Source of the DNA: Pseudogymnoascus destructans
Taxonomy: Eukaryota; Ascomycota; Leotiomycetes; Thelebolales; Thelebolaceae
Reading direction: 5' to 3'
DNA length: 64,000 nucleotides
Assembly: GCF_001641265.1 (NCBI RefSeq)
Contig: NW_020167538.1
Coordinates: 372,001-436,000 of the forward strand
Shown here one piece after another: positions 56,190 to 64,000 of this stretch (positions are counted from its first letter, which is position 1; each line of letters starts with the position of its first letter). The notes beneath the pieces are model-generated. The model saw nothing but the letters and a program-made list of their open reading frames with translations, made no database searches and had not been told where the DNA came from. A program made the translations under genes and the position numbers.

Positions 56190-58258
56190 AATCAAATTGT
56201 CATGCAAGCCTTAATGGATAGTGGTGCAACAGGTGGAAGCTTTGTGAATGCTGTCGACGCAAAACAAATTTGTGAAATTGAGAACATCTCTCCTATCCAA
56301 CTTATAAAACCAAAGAACATCGAAGGATATAATGGAGTTGCAGCACCTACAGTTACACATGCTATATACCCTCGACTACAAATTGGAGATCACGTTGAAA
56401 GTCTATGCCCTCTATTCATTACTACTCTTGGGAAACATTATCATTCTTGGGAAAGCTTGGATGAAGCAGCATGGAGTCACACTCAATATGGTAAACGACC
56501 AAGTCATCTTTACAAAGGGTCACTGCCAGCACACTACACCAACAGACACTTTAAAAGTGAAAACTACAAGTCCCCACGCTGAGAAGGAAATACAAGATAA
56601 AGAAGCTCCGAAGCCAGCCCTCCAACCTCTATAACAAGAACAAATGCACTGTTACAATGATTGGAGCTGCACCATTCAATATGCTTCAGAAGCAGAAAGG
56701 AGTTAAGGTTTTTACAGTATCATTTAAAGATATACTCGCTGAACAAGCAAAGGAGGAAACGAAAGAAATCGACCCAAAACTGATCCTCCCAAAGGAGTTC
56801 CATAAATCTCGATGTGTTCTCAAAACAGGCTGCAGACAAGCTCCCGCCTCACAGATATGCAGACCATCACATTGTGTTAGAAGGGAACTCAAAACTAGGG
56901 CATGCACCACTCTATAACATGTCTCGAGAAGAGCTTGATCTTGTAAAGAAATACGTGGAGGACAATCTTACCAAAGGATTCATTGAAGCTAGCAAAGCAC
57001 CATTTGCCTCACCTGTGTTATTTGTACGCAAACCAGGAGGTGGACTTCGATTTTGCGTAGACTATCGCAAACTAAATGCAATCACAAGGAAAGACTCATA
57101 CCCACTTCCCCTCATTGATGAAACATTGGCTCAAATCACGAGTGCCAAATATCTTACAAAGATTGATATTAGACATGCCTTTAATCGAATTCGCATGCAG
57201 ACAGAGGAGGACGAAGATCTGACAACATTCAAAACTCGATTTGGATCATACAAATACAAAGTTCTCCCATTTGGACTTACGAATGGCCCAGCAACATTCC
57301 AACGATATATGAATGAAACATTAATGGAATACATAAACAAATTCATCACTGCATACATGGACGATCTTCTTGTCTATAGCACAAGTAAGGAGGAACATGT
57401 TAAGCATGTCAAAATGGTTCTACAAAAGCTTCGAGAAGCAGGACTACAAGCAGATATAGCAAAATGTGAATTCTTCGTTCAAGAGACAAAATTCTTAGGA
57501 CTCATCATTGGAGTTAATGGAATTTGCATGGATCCTGGAAAGGTGAACACTATACTCGATTGGAAAGCACCAAAATCATTACGGGACACGCAAGCTTTTA
57601 TCGGATTCTGTGTGTTCTATTGAAGATTTATCAAGAACTATTCAAACATCATGAAACCACTCGTCAACTTAACGAAAAAAGACCATGTCTTCGAATGGAC
57701 AGAAGCATGTCAGCACTTCTGAAAAAGACTGTCACAGAAGCCCCAGTCTTACGATATTTCGATAGAGAGAAGACAGCCTATGTTGAAGCTGATGCCTCAG
57801 ATTTTATTTCCTCAGGGGTACTGTCACAGAAAGATGACAAGGGAATCCTACATCCAGTTGCATTCTTCTCAAAAAAGATGGCAGCTGCAGAATGCAATTA
57901 CGAAATCTATGACAAGGAGTTACTCGCCATCATCAGATGCTTCGAAGCATGGAGACCAGAAGTCGAGGGCACAGCAATGCCAGTCCAAGTTTTGTCAGAT
58001 CACAAGAGTCTTGAATACTTCATGACAACAAAGAAACTTACTCGAAGGCAAGCTCGATGGGCTGAGTTTCTGTCAAGGTTTAACTTTCAAATCATATATC
58101 GACCTGGGAAACAGAATGGAAAAGCAGATGCATTAACTCGAAGACCAGGAGATAGACCAGAAGGGAACGAAGAAGATGACCACCAAAAACAACAGCTTCA
58201 AACCCTGCTACCACTCAAGAGACTCCATCCAGACCTCCAAGAGATAAGGAAATTCTAA
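56190..58258 (+). pseudogene. Retrotransposon protease, reverse transcriptase and RNase H, broken
   Basis: Protease near 56210 with the active-site triad text ALMDSGATGGSF. After frame changes near 56440 and 56640-56820, reverse transcriptase 56920-57620 is open with RFCVDYRKLNAIT, LPFGLTNGPATFQRYMNE and the catalytic YMDDLLVYS; it ends at TGA 57621-57623, another Trp-to-stop site. RNase H (about 57750-58130) has YVEADASDF and YEIYDKELLAIIRCFEAW, with stops only at its end (58256-58258). Confidence 0.92.
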
Positions 58259-58459
58259 GATGCTAAGGTGAATCAAGACATCCAACTCGCGCCAGTTCAC
58301 CTACAGGAAGCAAGTATTCTAGACAAAATCCAAACTGCACAACTTCAAGACAGCTTATGCAAAGACACTATTCAGAAGCTTAAATGGAGAACGAAACAGT
58401 CCAGACATAGCTCTAGCATATTGCGAGGTGAAGGAAGGGCTCTTATATTATCATAATAG

Positions 58460-59794
58460 AGTCTGGGTTCCAGAAAGTGCTCATGTCCAAATCTTACAAG
58501 AAATTCATGACCAACCAGCAATGGGACACCCTGGCATTGGGAAGATGATTCGGGTCATCAAAAGATAGTATTACTGGCCCCAGATGGATAAGACAATTAT
58601 ACAATACATCAAGAACTGCCATATCTGCAAAAGATCAAAACCTACAAGAGATGCTTATAATTGACTTCTTCAACCAATCCCTGTTGGCAGCCAGCCGTGG
58701 CAGGACATATCACTCAACTTTATTACAGGATTGCCATTGTGTGAAGGAAACAATGCTATCCTTGTCGTAGCATGCTGACTTACAAAAGAACGCCATTTTA
58801 TCCCATGCTTTGCAGGCCAAGAAGGCACAACTGCAGAAGCAACAGCACAGCTACTCCTTCGACATGTATGAAAACACCATGGTTTACCAAATTCGATCAT
58901 CTCAGACAGAGGCCCCCAGTTCGTGGCTGCAGTGTGGAAAATCCTCTGCAAAGTTTGGAAAGTTATAACAAAATTGTCTACTGCCTTCCACCCAGAAATG
59001 GATGGGCAAACTGAGAGGTTCAATGCAGAACTTGAACGATATTTACGAGCTCATGTTAACTATCTCTAAGACAACTGGGTCGAATATCTTTGCATGGCAG
59101 AATTTGCAGCAAATGCTCTACCTTCAGACTCTACAAAAATCAGCCCATTCTTTGAAAATAAGGGCTTCGAGCCAAGAATGAGTTTTGATATTAAGAACAG
59201 CGAGTTCCAAATAGCGCCACAGGAACACAAGGATATGATACAAAGCATGAAAGATATTTGGGAATTTCTGCAAGACCAAATCGCACTCTCGCAAACTCGC
59301 ATGGAGACATTTGCAAATCAACGCAGGAAAGCTGCACCAAGATATCAGGTAAGTATGGCTATCTACACGAAATATCAGGACTCAGAGGCCATCAAAGAAA
59401 CTCAATCACAAGCAAGTTGGTCCGTATTAAGATTCTCGAACGAATTGGGCAAGTGGCATATCGATTAGAGCTACCACCAAGCATGAAGATACATCCTGTC
59501 TTTCACAGCAACCTCTTACGACTTGACTCAGGTGATGCTTTACAAGGCCAGCACCATGAACCACCCCTGCCAATCATTATAGAAGATGAACTTGAATGGG
59601 AAGTTGAAGAAATCCTAGATTCTAAATTCCTATGGAAGAAGCTGTTCTATATGGCAGCATGGAAGAAGCTGTTCTATATGGCAGCATGGAAGAACCACCC
59701 ACCAGACAACACTTGGTATCCCGCTACAAACTTCAACAATGCACCTGAACTCACACAAGCTTTCCACCAAAAATACCCACAGAAGCCACAATGA
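58460..59794 (+). pseudogene. Retrotransposon integrase and chromodomain, broken
   Basis: Integrase zinc-binding region near 58510-58650 (GHPGIGKM ... CHICKRSKP) and catalytic region near 58690-59060 with IISDRGPQFVA and TAFHPEMDGQTERF. Stops at about 58567, 58663, 58777, 58869 and 59068 are TAG, TGA or TAA at sites fitting Trp or Gln. The C-terminus (59460-59794) ends with a chromodomain (DELEWEVEEILDSKF, NTWYPATNFNNAPELTQAFH). Within it a 27-base segment coding KKLFYMAAW is duplicated in tandem at about 59634-59690. Confidence 0.9.
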
Positions 59795-60133
59795 TCTTAC
59801 TCTTGATCAGGAGATCAATCTTAGTAGGGGGGGGGTAGTGTTACGATTATAGCTTACAGCTTGTTATGGTTGTTATGGTTGTTACGATTATAGCTTACAG
59901 CTTGTTATGGTTGTTATGGTTGTTATGGTTGTTATGGTTGTTATGGTTGTTATGGTTGTTATGGTTGTTACGGTTGCAGCCTTAGCCACCAAGGCTACAA
60001 CCGCTAAGCAGACAACTGTATATTACGAGGAATAGCCTCACCTTCCTTCCTTCTTCTTCTTCTTCTCTCTTTAGATTCAATCTAGCTTATTATTCTCCGG
60101 ACTGGCTTCTTGACCTCCGTGACCATCGTAACA

Positions 60134-61218
60134 GAAGTATGTGATAGTCGATTTACTGTATTGTCTGCTTGCCCTTTCTTAAGGAAAGGGCAATCCTATT
60201 TTTGCCAAAGGAGTGTAGTTCTCTCATTTTCCATGACTTTCCATGACTAACCAGGCTTGTGTTACGGCTACGGTAATGTGACGTCATGGTTACAGGACCA
60301 GGGCCTAGTAATGTGACATCATGGTTACAGGACCAGGGCCTAGTAACGTGACATGTGAGTCACAGGTGGCAAGCGGGGTAGGCTGCCATGTGACGGGGCT
60401 AATGGATAGTTGCAGAAACTAGTGGATATTGGATAGTTGAGCTATCCACGAACTATCCTGAATATCTAGCTATCCGCCAACTATCCAGATTACCCATGAG
60501 GCACGACGCCACTATATAAGTAGATAGTATTTCCTTAGATAGGAGCTTCGTGCTCAACTCAATATAGTATTCTTTACAATACTGTAACGTGTTACTTGGA
60601 AAGCCTTTGTGTCTAATCCCCTGCCTCCTCTGTCAAGTCAACCTTACGCAAGAAACCTCTGTGTCTTCTATCATTTAGAAGTCAGCGTTACAGCTTGGTA
60701 AATGTATTAGAAATCAAGTGCGACCCACAACTAGCTTGCAACGTAAGAGAATCCCATAGAACCATCTCTTGGGTTCCTAGCCTATAGGAAGTGAAAAGGA
60801 GGTCCAAGGTCAGAGTACCTATAGACAAATTATGTCATAACTTAACCAATCTTGTGGGTAACTAAGGAGCGATGACGTGTAATGAATCATAGATGGTTGT
60901 AGAAGCTTTTGGAGCTATCGTTCATGTTCCTAGGCCTCTAGTTGATAGAGATATGTCATGTAGTAGTATTAGCCCAGTAACTAAGGAGTGATGTCATGTA
61001 ATGAATCATAGAGGGTTGTGGTAATATCGGCCCAGTAACTAATGAGTGATGACGTGTAATGAATCATAGAGGGTTGTAGCAATCATTGAGTAGTATTGCT
61101 CTTGTTGTTGGTGTGATAAGCCAAAATATGTATAGTGACTTGTAGGTTTGAGGAGGAGATTTCTAAGTTTGCTCTCGAGTTTGATAGCAAACTGAGTGCA
61201 ACGAATGTCAGTATGACA
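60134..61218 (+). mobile_element. Right part of a family B LTR with nested LTR C
   Basis: Continues LTR B from GAAGTATGTGATAGTCG to GTCAGTATGACA at 61218. A solo LTR C in minus orientation is inserted at 60260-60692 with the duplication GCTTG (60255-60259 and 60693-60697); its centre contains a 35 bp tandem pair (60273 and 60308, with GTGACGTCATGGTTACAGGA). The stretch AATGAATCATAGAGGGTTGT recurs about three times between 60880 and 61078. Confidence 0.9.
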
Positions 61219-61447
61219 TAGAGGCTAAAAAAGCTACAAAAAAGCCTGTAGGTAAAAAGAGCAGAAAAAGGAGTAAGGTGCTTTATATGAAGCTGAAAGT
61301 GAGGAGGATGTTGAAGATGAAGCCTTAGATGCAATTGAAAGTGAGGACGAGGACTGTATTATAGTAGACGTTAGGTAATTTGAGTTTGAAGTTGGTAGTC
61401 CTCACGAAATAGGACACGTACGCCACTAGAACACTTACGCCACGACT
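61219..61447 (+). other. Transposon-derived remnant
   Basis: A lysine-rich then acidic stretch (KKATKKPVGKKSRKRSK; later DEALDAIESEDEDCIIVDVR with stop) resembles the tail of pogo-type transposases. No frame is intact. Confidence 0.4.
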
Positions 61448-61449
61448 TA

Positions 61450-62894
61450 CGGAGGTGTTGTTCATAAGTTTTGTAAGTGGGTCATGAGATGACCGGGGGT
61501 TGGGCATGGGTTGGAGCATGGGCACGCGTAGGCTTGTTTGTACCTTTTTAACGCGTCAAAATTCCTACTATTGTATTTTATATGTAGGAAATTCATACTC
61601 TTTCAATAACTACAATGCCTCATCTTACTCGCGATGAGCGGCTTCGTTGCGCACTACTATGCTCCCTAGATTGGGAGTTCCAAAAAATTGCAGCCTATAT
61701 TGGCTGCACGGAACGGCAGGCTTGGTATGCTTGCCAGGGCCCTCCAACTCCGAAGAAGCGTTCGGGTAGGCCACTTATCCTATCCGATGAGCAAGTTCAA
61801 GAGGTTATTTAGTTTATAGCCTCATCTCGCACGAATAGGTGTATGCCATATACAAATATAATACGCATTCTTAATATTCCATGCTCACGGCTTGTCCTAA
61901 CCCGCGCTCTGTCTGTGAGAGGCTATAATCGACGTAAGTATCCCTCTCTACTTTACTACTATATAGACTAATAATTATTAAGGGATTGCTATGCGGAAGC
62001 CTATTATCTCAGAGACAAATCGACAAAAGCGACTTTCATGGGCTATTGAACATAAGGATTGGGTACGGAATGATTGGAATAGGATACTTTGGATGACGAG
62101 ACGTGGGTAACGGGAGGCCGCCATACTCGTACATGGGTTACTCGAAAAGCAGGGGAAATGTGGGATGATACATGTGTTGTAGATAGAGTACAACGGAGAA
62201 GGTAAGAGACTCCTATTTACTATAGGATTTACTAACAATCCCTAGAGGTTGGATGTTCTGGGGCTGCTTCTCAGGTGGTCTTGGAAAGGGTCCTATACTA
62301 TTTTGGGAGAAGGAATATGGGAAAATAGGAGCTGAGTCCTATATGGCTCATACTGTCCCTCTAATCCACGGCTGGCTACGCCTATACCCAGGCCTTACAT
62401 TGATGCAAGATGGAGCTCCAGGTCATAGAGCAGCTGCAACATATGAAGAGTTGAGATCCCGTGGTATTTGCCCTATAGAATGGCCCCCGTATTCACCAGA
62501 TCTCAACCCAATTGAACGGGTGTGGCATATTATGAAGAATTATCTACAAGATAATCATCCAGAACATATGTCCTACGACCAGCTCCGTGTAGCTGTTAAG
62601 GAAGCATGGGAGCAAGTTGGAGAAGCTGAGCTTAATGCTCTCCTTAATAGTATGCCTACACGTATGGCAGCAGTAATTGCTGCAAATGGTATGCACACAG
62701 AGTACTAGGCTTATAGTATAGTTTTATATAGGGGTTTAGGTATCTACTCTACTCATTATTCTACAGAATTGATTGCTCTCACACTCAAGTGTTCGTGACG
62801 CGTGAGAATCGGTACTTTGGCCAGAATTGCCAAACCAGCCTACGCAGGGGGCCCTAGCCCGACCCACTCACAAAACTTATGAACAACACCTCCG
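61450..62894 (+). mobile_element. Tc1-type DNA transposon, 1445 bp
   Basis: Inverted repeats of about 34 bp with one mismatch (61450-61483 and 62861-62894, starting CGGAGGTGTTGTTCATAAGT) flanked by TA on both sides (61448-61449, 62895-62896). A single transposase gene lies on plus. Confidence 0.93.
61615..62708 (+). pseudogene. Tc1-type transposase (DD34E), two defects
   Basis: ATG 61615 (MPHLTRDERLRCALL). Exons 61615-61933, 61983-62211 and 62246-62708 join in phase with GT-AG introns. N-terminal helix-turn-helix region (FQKIAAYIGCTERQAW). First catalytic Asp lies in a DETWV-like text near 62094 just after a one-base shift. Second is in MQDGAPGHRA, and the final Glu in YSPDLNPIERVW lies 34 residues later, hence DD34E. 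An in-frame TAG at 61810-61812 is the second defect. The tail after 62253 is open for 151 codons. Introns in a fungal Tc1 transposase are uncommon but seen. Confidence 0.88.
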
Positions 62895-62896
62895 TA

Positions 62897-63121
62897 CGTT
62901 ACCCGAACGAGATACGGTTGCTGCGCCTTCCTCGCACGGACCTGAAAGTACTGTGCCTTGGGGATTGTTATTGCCCAATTCGTCAGTTCATTATCGCTAT
63001 TCTTTGTTAACCACTATTCTTTGTCCTATTCAACCTCGAGTTAGAAAATAAATATCCACCCCCTTTGATGTTAACATCATATCTTTCCAAACGTCTATCC
63101 TCGATATTTTCAACAGCCAAG
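62897..63121 (+). promoter_or_regulatory. Promoter and leader of the macrodomain gene
   Basis: Short stretch between the Tc1 element and the start codon. The transposon ends only about 170 bases before the upstream ATG at 63068, so it may have displaced promoter sequence. Confidence 0.4.
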
Positions 63122-64000
63122 ATGGCGACGCAACTCTCTGATATTCCAACCGTTGCGCAGCTATACCAGCTCAAGAAGCTCTCACCCCTAGCGACCGAGA
63201 CTAGCACTTCCGTAACGCCATCGGACTTCCTCAACAATAAGGTTTCCATTTTTCGCGGCAATATCACGAGACTCCAGGTTGATGCTATCGTCAATGCAGC
63301 CAACAAGTATCTAGCCGGAGGAGGCGGTGTCGACGGAGCAATTCACGCTGCAGCTGGCCCCGGCCTCTTGCAGGAATGCAGCACTCTAGGTGGATGTAAA
63401 ACTGGCAGTGCAAAGATTACTGGTGCTTATGAGTTGCCTTGCAAGAAAGTTATTCACGCCGTTGGTCCGGTTTACTCGAGGTTAGACCGTGAAAAGAGCG
63501 CTGCGTTGCTGGCTAGCTGCTACACGACAAGCCTTCAGTTGGCAGTTGATAATGACTGCAAGAGTGTTGTATTTAGCGGTCTCAGTACTGGTGTTTACGG
63601 CTACCCAAGCCAAGATGCTGCGTCTGTTGCAACTAAGGCTGTGAGAGGGTTCCTGGAGGGTGCTTCCGGAGATAAGATCGACAGGGTCATTTTTTGCACA
63701 TTTGAGGTGAAGGATGTCAATGCATACAACGATTGGGTTCCGTAAGTCACTTCATTTGATGTCCAAGTGCGATTTACTGATATATAATAGCCAGGCTTTT
63801 CCACCAGCAGAGCAAGATTTGAAGGGAGGAGACCAAGCCAACGAGAGCAAACAGGCTGAAGACAGCGACAAAGCTGAGAAAGCGGGAGTTGTTGGAGCCG
63901 GACAGACGGCCATCAGTGGTGCTTCTGAAAACCTTTCCGAGTCCCACACAACCGTTGATGATCTACCAGAGGTTCCAAAGGCAGAGCCATCGACAGAGGA
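63122..64000 (+). CDS. Macrodomain (ADP-ribose-binding) protein, 3' end outside window
   Basis: Predicted to bind or hydrolyse ADP-ribose derivatives (MacroD/O-acetyl-ADP-ribose deacetylase type). ATG 63122 has a good AAGATGG context; an upstream in-frame ATG at 63068 would add 18 residues, MLTSYLSKRLSSIFSTAK, which looks like a mitochondrial presequence, so dual targeting is possible. Exon 1 ends at 63741, exon 2 starts at 63792 (P-QAFPPAEQD). Macrodomain motifs: DAIVNAANKYLAGGGGVDGA near residue 70 and GLSTGVYGYPSQDAA near residue 170, the latter typical of the catalytic MacroD loop. After the domain follows an acidic, Glu/Ser/Ala-rich tail that is still open at the window end. Confidence 0.9.

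Larger units (their letters stand above)
54296..60133 (+). mobile_element. Ty3/gypsy chromovirus-type LTR retrotransposon, decayed
   Basis: 5' LTR 54296-54492 (TGTTATGATTATAGC to GACCATCGTAACA), 3' LTR 59839-60133 with the same ends. A purine tract AGTAGGGGGGGGG precedes the 3' LTR. Internal order is gag, protease, reverse transcriptase, RNase H, integrase, chromodomain, the Ty3/gypsy order. The 3' LTR is about 100 bases longer owing to an internal duplication and extra TTATGGTTG units. Flanking duplications do not match because of a later inversion at the left side. Confidence 0.95.

Overview
The window is from a filamentous ascomycete fungus (Pezizomycotina). Host genes have short GT-AG introns of about 45-75 bases and give fungal proteins: mitochondrial malate dehydrogenase, a JEN-type monocarboxylate permease, a short PldA-type phospholipase D, a HET-C2-type glycolipid transfer protein, a METTL16-type RNA methyltransferase, a Medusa (MedA) developmental regulator, glutaminyl-tRNA synthetase and a macrodomain protein. 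Decayed mobile elements with C-to-T/G-to-A type stop codons also fit a fungus with repeat-induced point mutation, but the exact taxon cannot be read here.

Layout. 1-5.6 kb: malate dehydrogenase and the JEN permease, both on the minus strand, with an array of CCAAT boxes upstream of the permease. 5.6-17 kb: accessory block with a degenerate tandem array of about 140 bp units, a Fot/pogo element with perfect 48 bp terminal repeats, solo LTRs, hAT copy A, a broken gene of unknown function and nested LTR debris. 17-22 kb: a gene-poor stretch, then the phospholipase D gene. 22.4-31.6 kb: mobile-element nest (Mutator-like MITE, decayed pogo copies, LTR families I call A to E, and hAT copy B nested in one solo LTR and carrying two others). 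32-37 kb: glycolipid transfer protein, broken ankyrin gene, METTL16-type methyltransferase. 37-45.7 kb: long microsatellite-rich upstream region leading to medA (45.8-48.1 kb). 50-52 kb: glutaminyl-tRNA synthetase. 53-62.9 kb: second nest with a Ty3/gypsy chromovirus, a small LTR-bounded inversion and a Tc1-type element. 63 kb to the end: macrodomain protein, running off the window.

Main discovery candidate: both hAT copies (identical terminal ends, perfect 8 bp target duplications) carry on the strand opposite the transposase an intron-containing gene whose conceptual product follows histone H3 from the N-terminal tail through the histone fold. Neither copy is intact, but each preserves the part the other has lost. 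This looks like a DNA transposon family that captured a host H3 gene. Second, exchanged target-site duplications show that a 931 bp segment was inverted between two oppositely oriented LTRs.

LTR family names A to E are mine. No database search was run; identities rest on motifs read in the translations and on terminal repeats and target duplications compared by eye.
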